Shown here: piece by piece, positions 7,418-14,922 of the stretch | Layout: each line of letters starts with the position of its first letter | Position numbering within the stretch: the stretch's first letter is position 1 | Source of the DNA: JBEEJL01 sp049698095 | GTDB lineage: Bacteria > Pseudomonadota > Gammaproteobacteria > Burkholderiales > JBEEJL01 | Reading direction: 5' to 3' | DNA length: 19,604 nucleotides | NCBI GenBank assembly: GCA_049698095.1 | Contig: JBAVXA010000244.1 | Span: forward strand, 1-19,604 | Made by a program: the position numbers and the translations under genes | The notes under the pieces: model-generated | What the model saw: the letters and a program-made list of their open reading frames with translations, nothing else | What the model was told of the DNA's origin: nothing | Databases searched by the model: none

Positions 7418-8128
7418 TTACGCTTTGTTTGCTCGGAATTTTTTGATCAATACGGGAAGCAACGCGAATAAACCAAGCAATGCAAACGCGATCTTCACGT
7501 CATTCGAAAGCAAATCGCTTAACGAGTTCAAACTTCCCAAGGATTGCCCCAGATTGGCGAATACAAATGAGCCTGGAATGATCCCTAATGCTGTTCCAGC
7601 GACATACGTTGGCAATTTCATGTTGGTAAATGCAGGGGCAAGGTTGACCAGCCAGAACGGGAATAACGGAACCAGACGCAGAAACAGCAGATAGCTCAGG
7701 CCGTTTTCAGTAAAACCCTGATTGATTTTTTCGCCAAAACTGCCGAGGCGCGCCTTCGCCGCGTCGGCGAACAGGTAACGCGCCGCCAGAAATACCAGCG
7801 CTGCGCCTAAAGTCGCAGCGCATACGATCAACGCCGTGCCGACCCAGCGGCCGAACAAAAAGCCGCACATCAGCGACAGAACAATACCGCCGGGGACGCT
7901 CAGCGCGGTGGAAGCGGTATAAATCAGAAATGCTGCAGCCAGCGCGAGCACGTAATGGTCGCGGGTGTAATTGAGCAGTAGATCGCGGTTCTGTTTGATG
8001 GAATCGAGGCTGAGATATTTTTGTCCGCCGAAAATAAAAAACGCCGCAATACCGCCGATAAACAGGGCGAGAATCGCCAGCTTGATCCATTTATTACCCT
8101 GTTTCGCCGGGGCTGCAGGAGAATCCAT
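7418..8128 (-). CDS. TVP38/TMEM64-family membrane protein (VTT domain)
   Basis: A 236-residue inner-membrane protein. Hydrophobic segments lie at about 14-34, 59-78, 81-117 (probably two), 145-165, 175-197 and 211-229. Family signatures: MCGFLFGRWVGT (87-98) and FLRLVPLFPFWLVNLAPAF (149-167, a re-entrant-helix-like block), then TYVAGTALGIIPGSF (174-188). Family knowledge: VTT/DedA-superfamily proteins are implicated in lipid scrambling or transport across membranes; the bacterial TVP38 substrates are not known. The ATG shares one base with the TGA of the flavoprotein upstream (TGATG), with GAGG six bases before the start, so the pair is translationally coupled. Genes for these two families are often adjacent. 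Confidence 0.9.
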   Translation of the reverse strand: MDSPAAPAKQGNKWIKLAILALFIGGIAAFFIFGGQKYLSLDSIKQNRDLLLNYTRDHYVLALAAAFLIYTASTALSVPGGIVLSLMCGFLFGRWVGTALIVCAATLGAALVFLAARYLFADAAKARLGSFGEKINQGFTENGLSYLLFLRLVPLFPFWLVNLAPAFTNMKLPTYVAGTALGIIPGSFVFANLGQSLGSLNSLSDLLSNDVKIAFALLGLFALLPVLIKKFRANKA

Positions 8129-9558
8129 CAGTTACCTCTGAACCCGGCGATGCGCATCAGCCATTTTTTCGCTGTCGGCGTAAACGATGCTTTGCGCTTC
8201 TGGTCCGCCACGCGGCGATTGATTTGCGACAGCGTCGGATACACGTGAATGATGTTGCACAAGTCCGTGGCTTTCATTTTCTGGCTGATCGCCAGTACGT
8301 ATTCATGAATCAGCTCGCCGGCGTGGGGGCCGACAATCGTCGCACCGATAACCAGGCCCTTATTATCGGTGAGGATTTTGGCGAAGCCTTCGGTTTCCCC
8401 CTCGGCACGCGCCCGGTCCATGTCGTCAAACGGAAAGCGAAAAGTCTGGTAATCGATGTTGGCGGCCTTGGCCTCGCTTTCCGAATAGCCGACGCGTGCC
8501 AGTTCCGGCTCGGTAAACGTCGCCCAGGGAATGACCCGATTCTCCACTCGCGCGGGCAATGGCGAAGCGATGTTGCGCAGTATGACGCCCGCATGGTGTT
8601 CCGCCATATGGGTGAACTGGTAACCGCCGACGATATCGCCGCATAAATAGATATGCTTCTGCGAGGTCTGCAAGCGATCGTTGCTGATTATTTTATTTTT
8701 TTCGACCGCGACGCCGGCAGCCTCCAGTCCGAGATTCTCGCTGTTCATGCGCCGGCCGGCGGCGACAAGAATATGTGTTGCCTGCAGTACGGTTAGGCTG
8801 CCGTCCGGATTTTTCAGCGTCAGGCGGATGTCGCCCTTGCCGCCTTCTGCTTTTTGCGGCGCGACGTTGAGATGAAACGCGACGCCTTCGTGCTCCAATT
8901 GCTTGCGTACCACATCGCTGGCGTCCAGGTCCTCTTTGGGCAGGATATGCGGCACCAGATCGACCACGCTGACGTTGCTGCCGAGGCGGCTGAACGCCTG
9001 CGCCATTTCAATGCCGATCGGTCCGGCGCCGATGACGATCAGGCTCGGCACTTGTTCGTTCAGGCTGAACACTGTCTCGTTAGTGAGAAAAGGCAGGTCG
9101 GCGAGACCCGGAATCGGTGGTACCCCGGGGCGCGAGCCGGTCGCAATGACGAAATTTCTCGCCGTGATTTTTCTGCCACCGACTTCGAACGTATGCGGGT
9201 CGGTGAACTTGCCTTCGCCGAGAATGACATCCACGCCGAGGCCGCGGAAACGCTCGGGGCTATCGTTAGGCTCAATCGAATGAATGACGCTGGCGACGCG
9301 GCGCATCACATCAGCAAGGTTGATCTGCGGGATTACCGCCGCGATGCCGAAGCGTTGCGCGTCGCGCATGGTGTGAGCCACTTTGGCACTGTGCAGTAAA
9401 GTCTTGCTCGGGACGCAGCCGTAATAGAGACAGTCGCCGCCCAGTTTGTGTTTTTCAACCAGCGCGACTTTGGCACCGATTCCTGCGCCACCCGCGGCGA
9501 CTACCAGGCCGCCCGCGCCGCCGCCAATTACACAAATATCAAATTCCATTTGCGCCAC
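8128..9558 (-). CDS. MerA/Lpd-like FAD-dependent disulfide oxidoreductase
   Basis: A 476-residue class-I pyridine nucleotide-disulfide oxidoreductase. Seen: FAD motif GGGAGG (12-17), redox-active pair in GGDCLYYGCVPSK (Cys43 and Cys48), NAD(P) motif IGAGPIGIE (176-184), and the second FAD motif IYLCGDIVGG. The C-terminal active-site block reads HVYPTLSQ (438-445): tyrosine replaces the catalytic His and glutamine the Glu found in lipoamide dehydrogenase and glutathione reductase. It is therefore unlikely to be a lipoamide dehydrogenase. MerA-type enzymes also lack that His, but the heavy-metal domain and C-terminal Cys pair of MerA are absent. The GTG start at 9558 has AGGAG six bases upstream; the next ATG (9549) is less well placed. 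It is the first gene of the nine-gene operon and may reduce a thiol, metal or metalloid substrate. Confidence 0.85.
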   Translation of the reverse strand: MAQMEFDICVIGGGAGGLVVAAGGAGIGAKVALVEKHKLGGDCLYYGCVPSKTLLHSAKVAHTMRDAQRFGIAAVIPQINLADVMRRVASVIHSIEPNDSPERFRGLGVDVILGEGKFTDPHTFEVGGRKITARNFVIATGSRPGVPPIPGLADLPFLTNETVFSLNEQVPSLIVIGAGPIGIEMAQAFSRLGSNVSVVDLVPHILPKEDLDASDVVRKQLEHEGVAFHLNVAPQKAEGGKGDIRLTLKNPDGSLTVLQATHILVAAGRRMNSENLGLEAAGVAVEKNKIISNDRLQTSQKHIYLCGDIVGGYQFTHMAEHHAGVILRNIASPLPARVENRVIPWATFTEPELARVGYSESEAKAANIDYQTFRFPFDDMDRARAEGETEGFAKILTDNKGLVIGATIVGPHAGELIHEYVLAISQKMKATDLCNIIHVYPTLSQINRRVADQKRKASFTPTAKKWLMRIAGFRGN

Positions 9559-9670
9559 GCCGTTCTCCTGATTTTTAATCCTGTTTTAGCGGAACTTCGC
9601 AGCTTTGAAAATAATATTTTGTCGAAGCAGACGTAAAACCATTACAAAATTGATTGCGCGACAATGCGCA
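9559..9670 (-). promoter_or_regulatory. Leader of the nine-gene operon, between it and bamD
   Basis: This 112-base gap is the only sizeable non-coding space upstream of the operon, so its promoter should be here. On the minus strand a TATTAT lies within the A+T-rich stretch near 9618-9612, but no good -35 box stands 16-18 bases before it. A short TGCGC/GCGCA hairpin (9655-9659 with 9666-9670) follows the bamD stop without a real T-run, so bamD may read through. AGGAG before the GTG at 9558 is the clearest site. Confidence 0.35.
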
Positions 9671-10462
9671 TTACCAGAAGCGCCACCAGGGTTTATTCGC
9701 CTCGGTATGGCCGGCGAGATAAATGCTTTGGGGAAAGTTTTTTTGCAGAACTTTTCTGGCATCATCGCGCAGGTCATTCATCCCCAGCGTTTCGTAAGCG
9801 GAAATCATGATGCCCAGGGCTTCTTCCAGCGCCGGCGCCTGCGGGTAGCGCACCAGAGCCTGCTGCGCGCGATTGGCGGCAGCCAGCGGCGCGCCGCGTT
9901 TGAGGTAATACCGGGCGACATGGATCTCGTTCAGCGCCAGCGAATTGACCAGATAATTCATCCGCTTGGTTGAATCCTCGGCATAGCGGCTTTGCGGAAA
10001 GCGCGTCACCAGTTCCTTGAATGCGTCGAACGACTCGCGCGCCGCTTTAGGGTCGCGTTCGGACAAATCGGTGCTGTTCAGCACGCCGAGAAAGCCTTTG
10101 TCGTCGCGAAAATTGGCGAGGCCTTTCAAATAAAACGCGTAATCGAGATTTTCGTGCGTAGGGTATTGTTTGATAAAGCGATCGGCCGCCGCGACACTTT
10201 CGGTCACTTCGGCTTGTTTGTAATAGGCATAAGCGATTTCAAGCTGCGATTGCTGGGCAACTTTGCCAAACGGGAAACGAGCGCCTAATTGTTCAAACAG
10301 CTTGATGGCGCGTTCGTAGTTGCCGCCGTCCAGCTCTTCCTTGGCCTCTTTGTAATAATCCTCAGCAGCCCAGTTTTTTTTCGCGTCCTTGTCGCCGGTG
10401 GTGCTGCAAGCGGAGAGCAGGGCGAGGCAAAGCAGGGCAAATATCGTTACACTACGCATCAT
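9671..10462 (-). CDS. bamD: Outer membrane assembly lipoprotein BamD
   Basis: A 263-residue lipoprotein of the BAM complex, which inserts beta-barrel proteins into the outer membrane. Seen: signal peptide with lipobox LLSAC (Cys19, lipid-bearing after processing), then TPR-like helical repeats, e.g. DYYKEAKEELDGGNYERAIKLFEQL (split here as residues from about 36 to 60) and TRFPQSRYAEDSTKRMNYL further on; the FPFGKVAQQSQLEIAYAYYK block is typical. Length is normal for the family. Two ATGs are adjacent (10462 and 10459); a GGGA eight bases before the first favours 10462. A good TATAAT stands on this strand at 10493-10488, inside the first codons of rluD, about 25 bases upstream. The gene is essential in most proteobacteria. 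Confidence 0.93.
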   Translation of the reverse strand: MMRSVTIFALLCLALLSACSTTGDKDAKKNWAAEDYYKEAKEELDGGNYERAIKLFEQLGARFPFGKVAQQSQLEIAYAYYKQAEVTESVAAADRFIKQYPTHENLDYAFYLKGLANFRDDKGFLGVLNSTDLSERDPKAARESFDAFKELVTRFPQSRYAEDSTKRMNYLVNSLALNEIHVARYYLKRGAPLAAANRAQQALVRYPQAPALEEALGIMISAYETLGMNDLRDDARKVLQKNFPQSIYLAGHTEANKPWWRFW

Positions 10463-11486
10463 GGTGAATCCCGAAAAAGTGTTGGCTGATTATAACCCAA
10501 TCGGCGCGGGCGCAAGCGGCGTCGGCGCCGATGCGGCGGCGGAAGAAATCGAGATCAGCATCCCGCTGGATTGCGCAGGCCTGCGCCTCGATCAGGCGCT
10601 GGCGCGCCTGCTGCCGGAGTATTCGCGCAGCAGACTGCAGCAATGGGTGCGGGATGGCGGCGTCAGCATCAACGGTGTGCAGGCGTCGGTCAAGCAGAAA
10701 GTAAGCGGCGGCGAGACTGTATTGGTTGAGCCGGAGGCGGCGCCTGAAGTATCGGCTTATCAGGCGGAGAATATTCCGCTCGAAATTCTGCATGAAGACG
10801 AATTTATCCTGGTCCTCAACAAGCCGGCGGGCCTCGTCACCCATCCGGGCAGCGGCAACTGGAGCGGGACGTTGCTCAATGCCTTGTTGTACCATGCGCC
10901 GCAAGTGGCGAATGTTCCGCGTGCCGGCATCGTGCACCGTCTGGATAAGGACACCACCGGTCTGCTGGTCGTGGCGAAAACCTTGCAGGCGCAAACCGAC
11001 CTGGTGCGGCAATTGCAGGCGCGAAGCGTGAAGCGCGAATACCTTGCCATCGTTGAGGGGTGCGTGACTAGCGACGGTACGGTGGAAGCGCCGATCGGAC
11101 GCCATCCGGCGCAACGCATCAAAATGGCGGTGGTCGGCAACGGCAAGGAAGCCATCACGCATTACAAGGTACTCGAGCTCCTGCCGTACCATACCCTTTT
11201 GCAGTGCAATCTGGAAACCGGGCGGACGCACCAGATTCGGGTGCATATGCAGCACATTGGCCACGGTCTTGCGGGCGATGCGACCTACAGCGGTAAGCCA
11301 CGAACCTTTAAGGTGAAAGCGGACGACGAGCAAATCAAATCGGCGTTGCAAAAATTCGCGCGTCAGGCCCTGCATGCGGCCAGACTTGCCTTAGTGCATC
11401 CACAGAGCGGCGAACCGGCGAGCTGGGACGCGCCCATGCCTGCCGACATGGCCGATTTGCTCGACAGCCTGCGGCTCGGTTCATGA
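10461..11486 (+). CDS. rluD: Ribosomal large subunit pseudouridine synthase D
   Basis: A 341-residue RluA-family enzyme that makes pseudouridines in helix 69 of 23S rRNA (E. coli positions 1911, 1915 and 1917 for RluD). Seen: an N-terminal S4 RNA-binding domain with LDQALARLLPEYSRSRLQQW (43-62), then the catalytic domain with VLNKPAGLVTHPG (118-130), catalytic HRLDKDTTG (Asp162), and GRTHQIRVHM near the C-terminus. The frame is open upstream to 10389, but only shadows bamD. The ATG at 10461 has no Shine-Dalgarno site; GTG at 10479 is an alternative that would remove the overlap with bamD. About 25 residues before the S4 domain are low-complexity, as in other betaproteobacterial copies. The stop overlaps the pgeF start (ATGA). 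Confidence 0.92.
   Translation: MVNPEKVLADYNPIGAGASGVGADAAAEEIEISIPLDCAGLRLDQALARLLPEYSRSRLQQWVRDGGVSINGVQASVKQKVSGGETVLVEPEAAPEVSAYQAENIPLEILHEDEFILVLNKPAGLVTHPGSGNWSGTLLNALLYHAPQVANVPRAGIVHRLDKDTTGLLVVAKTLQAQTDLVRQLQARSVKREYLAIVEGCVTSDGTVEAPIGRHPAQRIKMAVVGNGKEAITHYKVLELLPYHTLLQCNLETGRTHQIRVHMQHIGHGLAGDATYSGKPRTFKVKADDEQIKSALQKFARQALHAARLALVHPQSGEPASWDAPMPADMADLLDSLRLGS
10488..10493 (-). promoter_or_regulatory. Candidate -10 box of bamD inside rluD
   Basis: The minus strand reads GGGTTATAATC here, with a perfect TATAAT. A CTTGCG lies 16 bases upstream as a poor -35. The distance to the bamD ATG is about 25 bases, which fits a short leader. If used, the bamD promoter overlaps the 5' coding part of rluD, or rluD starts further downstream than 10461. 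Confidence 0.45.
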
Positions 11487-12214
11487 GGCAACCTGCAGAC
11501 TGGATTGTCGCCGACTGGCCCGCGCCGAAAAACGTGCGGACGTTGGTGACGACTCGGCATGGGGGCGTGAGCACAGGGCCGTACGCCAGCATGAATCTGG
11601 GCGCGTTTCTCGCCGACGACGTGCAGACAGTAAAAGCAAACCGTTCCATATTGCGCAGACATTTGCCCGCCGAACCTAAATGGCTGCGGCAAATTCACGG
11701 CACCGATGTGATCGACGCAGATGCAACTCAGGGCCTGGTGCTGGCCGACGCCAGCGTGGCGCGGAAAGCAAATACCGTATGCGCCATTACCACCGCGGAT
11801 TGCATACCGGTTTTGTTTTGCAATCAGACAGGAACGGTTGTCGCAGCAGCCCATGCCGGCTGGCGTGGCCTCTGCGCAGGTGTGTTGGAGAATACCGTGC
11901 AGGCCATGGAATGCAAGACGGCCGAAGTACTGGCCTATTTCGGTCCGGCAATCGGCCCGCGCAGTTTTGAAGTCGGCGCAGAAGTGCGCGAAGCGTTTTT
12001 GCTCCGCGATGCGCTGGCGGCAAGCGCGTTCAGAGAAAAAGCCGATGGAAAATTTCTCGCCGATATTTATGAACTCGCGCGCCAGCGTCTGCGCAAGGCG
12101 GGCGTGACGCAGTTTTTCGGCGCAGGTTTTTGTACGTATGAAGACGCGCGTTTTTTTTCCCATCGTCGTGATGGCGTGACCGGGCGCATGGCGTCGCTCA
12201 TCTGGCGTGAATAA
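11483..12214 (+). CDS. pgeF: Purine nucleoside phosphorylase / laccase-domain protein (YfiH, PgeF)
   Basis: A 243-residue member of the multicopper-polyphenol-oxidase-like YfiH family. Seen: TRHGGVSTGPYASMNLG (24-40), zinc-type ligands in QIHGTD (His72), TADCIPVL (Cys107) and AAAHAGWRGL (His124), and GPAIGP further on. Family knowledge: such proteins act as purine nucleoside phosphorylases or adenosine deaminases, and the E. coli protein has been linked to removal of wrongly built peptidoglycan precursors. The ATG overlaps the rluD stop as ATGA, so the two are translationally coupled, a very common pair in proteobacteria. Length is normal. Confidence 0.92.
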   Translation: MRQPADWIVADWPAPKNVRTLVTTRHGGVSTGPYASMNLGAFLADDVQTVKANRSILRRHLPAEPKWLRQIHGTDVIDADATQGLVLADASVARKANTVCAITTADCIPVLFCNQTGTVVAAAHAGWRGLCAGVLENTVQAMECKTAEVLAYFGPAIGPRSFEVGAEVREAFLLRDALAASAFREKADGKFLADIYELARQRLRKAGVTQFFGAGFCTYEDARFFSHRRDGVTGRMASLIWRE

Positions 12215-12269
12215 ACAGCAATCGATAATTCAAAAAATATTAATTAAATCAAATAGTTATAAATAATAA
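12215..12269 (+). promoter_or_regulatory. A+T-rich leader of the ZIP gene; possible leaderless start
   Basis: Fifty-five bases, nearly all A and T. TATAAA at 12258-12263 ends six bases before the ATG at 12270 and no Shine-Dalgarno site is visible, so a leaderless transcript is possible. No -35 match is present at the right distance. It contains AAAAATATTAATTAAATCAA (12233-12252), which recurs inverted at 18665-18684. Confidence 0.35.
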
Positions 12270-13046
12270 ATGAACACACTTTCCTGGATCATCATAACCA
12301 CGCTGGCAGGCGGCTTGCTCTCCATTTGCGTCGCGGCGGCATTCGCCTTTACCGCACGCGCTTCCTGGGTAGGAATGCTGATCAGCTACGCCATCGGCGC
12401 ATTGCTCGGCGCGGTGTTTCTGGAAATCCTGCCACGTGCATTCGAGCTGACCAGGAATATTCAGCACCTCACCGCGTCGATACTGTTCGGCATTCTGCTG
12501 TTTTTCGTGCTGGAAAAATTGGTGCTGTGGCGGCATTGCCATACGGAAGACTGCGAGGCGCATGATGCGCACAGCCATGCCAGCGACCACGGCCGCAGCG
12601 GCATGATGATCATGATCGGGACGACGTTTCATAACCTCGTTGACGGAGTCATCATCGCGGCAGCATTTTTGACCGACATCCGGCTCGGCTTTATCACCGC
12701 GCTGGCGATTATTGCGCACGAAATTCCACAGGAGGTCAGCGACTTCCTGATTCTGTTGCATTCCGGGTTCAGCAAACGGAATGCGTTGCTGGTCAATCTG
12801 CTGTCAAGTGTGGCCATGATGTTCGGCGGCGTTGCCGCCTACTTCGCATTGCAGGGAATGCAGCAGGCGTTACCGATTCTGCTCGGCATTGCCGCCGCGA
12901 GCATGATCTATGTCGCTGTTGCCGATCTCATACCCGGTTTGCATCGGCGCACGCAACTGGCGGCGACGCTCGAGCAAGTATTACTGATAGGCCTCGGTGT
13001 AGGCTCGATCTGGTTGACCGAGGTGCTGCTGAAAAATCTGGCTTGA
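12270..13046 (+). CDS. ZIP-family divalent metal transporter
   Basis: A 258-residue inner-membrane protein with about eight hydrophobic segments. Seen: a His-rich loop at about 88-108 (H-C-H-T-E-D-C then several His, ending DHGR) between TM3 and TM4, the TM4 metal motif HNLVDG (His121, Asn122, Asp125), and the TM5 motif HEIPQE (His150, Glu151, Glu155). These form the binuclear centre of ZIP carriers. It should import zinc or a related divalent cation down its gradient; which metal cannot be told. No gene for a metal regulator is next to it. It breaks the rluD-pgeF / phaC neighbourhood, and its A+T-rich leader differs from the flanks, so it may be a later insertion (inference). Confidence 0.92.
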   Translation: MNTLSWIIITTLAGGLLSICVAAAFAFTARASWVGMLISYAIGALLGAVFLEILPRAFELTRNIQHLTASILFGILLFFVLEKLVLWRHCHTEDCEAHDAHSHASDHGRSGMMIMIGTTFHNLVDGVIIAAAFLTDIRLGFITALAIIAHEIPQEVSDFLILLHSGFSKRNALLVNLLSSVAMMFGGVAAYFALQGMQQALPILLGIAAASMIYVAVADLIPGLHRRTQLAATLEQVLLIGLGVGSIWLTEVLLKNLA

Positions 13047-13071
13047 ATAGCCCATCACGCGGTGGTATTCT
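13043..13071 (+). promoter_or_regulatory. Candidate phaC promoter
   Basis: TTGAAT at 13043-13048 overlaps the ZIP stop codon. A 17-base spacer leads to TATTCT at 13066-13071, 41 bases before the phaC ATG. Each box matches the sigma70 consensus at four of six positions. A GGAA stands about ten bases before the ATG. No copy of the TG-N-TGC-N3-GCAA operator is seen here. Confidence 0.35.
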
Positions 13072-13112
13072 GATTAAAATAGCCTGCATCCCCTCCAAGC
13101 GGAAATCGTTCA

Positions 13113-14855
13113 ATGAAAGCGCGCGCCAATCCACCCGTTCACGACAAAAGTTTCGACGGCCTCATCGAGGCCTTGGGTCTGGCCAGTCAGCAGGCAATGC
13201 AAGACATGCTGGAAAAAATCCAGAGCAAGACCGGCGATGGCCTGGCGCAATCATGGCAGACGCTGACCAGCCAGATCGCGCAAAATCCGGAGTTGTGGGC
13301 TGACCTGCAAAACCGCTACTACCAGCAGCAAATCGTGCTCTGGATGAATATGCTGGGGACTGCGTCGGCGGTGCCCGAATCGTCTCCCCCGCTGCAGGAC
13401 AAGCGTTTCGCTGCACCGGAGTGGGACAAATACCCGATGTTTCAATATATCAAGCAATCCTATCTCAACACGTCGCAGTTGCTGATGGAGGCGGTGGAAA
13501 AAGCCGACCTCGACAGCAAAGAGCGGAAAAAACTGCAGTTTTTCACCAAGCAATATCTCGACGCCATCTCTCCGACCAATTACGCTGCCACCAATCCCGA
13601 AGTGCTGAAACTCGCTCTGGAAACCGAAGGCGAAAGTATCGCCACCGGGATGAAACAATGGCTGGCGGATGTGGAAAAAGGCCGCATATCGATGACCGAC
13701 GAGGAGGCGTTCGAGGTCGGCCGTAATGTCGGTGTGAGCGAAGGCGAGGTAATTTTTCAGACGCCGCTGATTCAGCTTATCCAGTATAAACCGCTCACCA
13801 AGACGGTATACGAACGCCCAATACTGATGGTGCCGCCGTGCATCAACAAGTATTACATTATGGATCTGCAACCGGACAATTCGCTGGTTCGTTTTTCCGT
13901 CGAGCAGGGGCACACGGTGTTCCTGATCTCCTGGCGCAATGTGCCGGAGTCGATGGGAAATCTGGTGTGGGACGACTACCTCGATGCCGTCATCGAGGCG
14001 ATCGATGTCGTCGGCAAAATCACGAGGCAGAAGAAGATCAACGCGCTCGGCTTTTGCGTCGGTGGCACGATCCTGTCGTCCGCGCTTGCCGTATTGCGCG
14101 CGCGCAAGCAAGACAAAGTCGCCAGCATGACGCTGATGACCGCGCTACTGGAATTCAGTCAGGTCGGCGATATCAGTGTTTACGTGAATCGCGAGTTCGT
14201 CGAAAAAAAGGAAAAGCAGTATGCCAAAGGCGGCCTTCTGCCCGGCGCGGAGTTAGCGTCGGCATTTTCCAGCCTGCGCGCGAATGATCTGGTGTGGAAT
14301 TATGTTGTGAACAATTACCTTAAAGGCAAAATGCCCGACGCCTTTGATCTGCTGTATTGGAACAGCGACAGCACCAATCTGCCCGGACCGATGTTTGCCT
14401 ATTATGTAAAAAACACCTACCTTGAAAATAACCTGGTGAAGCAAAACCGGCTGACCATGTGCGGCGAAAAAATCGACCTGGGTTCGATTAATTTGCCCAC
14501 GCTGGCGTTTGCGGCAAAGGAAGATCATATCGTCCCTTGGCATGCGGCGTATGAGAGCGCCAAATACATCAGTGGGAAAGTGGAGTTCGTGCTCGGTGCG
14601 TCCGGCCATATAGCCGGCTCGATCAATTCGGCGAAAAAAAATAAGCGAAATTACTGGTCGTCGAGCAAGTTTCCTGACGACGCGGAAAAGTGGTTGGCCG
14701 GAGCGCAATCGCATGAGGGAAGTTGGTGGACCCATTGGGCTAAATGGCTCAAGCCCCACGGCGGGAAGCAGGTGGCAGCGAGAGTGAAACTGGGTTCGGC
14801 GGAATTCAAGATGATCGAGCCCGCGCCCGGCAGCTATGTCAAGGAGCGATGTTAA
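13113..14855 (+). CDS. phaC: Class I polyhydroxyalkanoate synthase
   Basis: A 580-residue polymerase that joins (R)-3-hydroxyacyl-CoA units into PHA at the granule surface. Seen: an N-terminal region typical of class I (about 1-200, with NPELWADLQNRYY near 58), then an alpha/beta-hydrolase domain with the lipase-like box GFCVGG, which puts the catalytic cysteine at 315, Asp471 in AKEDHIVPW and His499 in GASGHIAG. LMVPPCINKYYIMDL and NSDSTNLPGPM are further class I blocks. Length is close to the Cupriavidus enzyme. It is followed after 67 bases by phaB on the same strand, probably in one transcript. The triad is complete, so the enzyme should be active on short-chain monomers such as 3-hydroxybutyryl-CoA. 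Confidence 0.96.
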   Translation: MKARANPPVHDKSFDGLIEALGLASQQAMQDMLEKIQSKTGDGLAQSWQTLTSQIAQNPELWADLQNRYYQQQIVLWMNMLGTASAVPESSPPLQDKRFAAPEWDKYPMFQYIKQSYLNTSQLLMEAVEKADLDSKERKKLQFFTKQYLDAISPTNYAATNPEVLKLALETEGESIATGMKQWLADVEKGRISMTDEEAFEVGRNVGVSEGEVIFQTPLIQLIQYKPLTKTVYERPILMVPPCINKYYIMDLQPDNSLVRFSVEQGHTVFLISWRNVPESMGNLVWDDYLDAVIEAIDVVGKITRQKKINALGFCVGGTILSSALAVLRARKQDKVASMTLMTALLEFSQVGDISVYVNREFVEKKEKQYAKGGLLPGAELASAFSSLRANDLVWNYVVNNYLKGKMPDAFDLLYWNSDSTNLPGPMFAYYVKNTYLENNLVKQNRLTMCGEKIDLGSINLPTLAFAAKEDHIVPWHAAYESAKYISGKVEFVLGASGHIAGSINSAKKNKRNYWSSSKFPDDAEKWLAGAQSHEGSWWTHWAKWLKPHGGKQVAARVKLGSAEFKMIEPAPGSYVKERC

Positions 14856-14922
14856 TAAGAATCAAGCGGTTTGCGCCTATTTTTTGATAATAATTTAGAC
14901 ACCATAACCGGAGGAGAACAAA

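Noticed and set aside
7406..7419. AAGCAT-GA-ATGCTT hairpin at the end of the TVP38 gene as a terminator
   Set aside because: The loop is only two bases, the stem is short, and no T-run follows; the operon very probably continues.
8128..9558. Calling this gene lpd or merA
   Set aside because: The Lpd His-Glu dyad is absent, and the MerA C-terminal Cys pair and heavy-metal domain are also absent.
10452..11375. 307-residue minus-strand ORF opposite rluD
   Set aside because: Antisense shadow; rluD shows the S4 domain and the HRLDKD catalytic motif on the other strand.
13251..14111. 286-residue minus-strand ORF opposite phaC
   Set aside because: Antisense shadow of the PHA synthase, with no domain that I can recognise.
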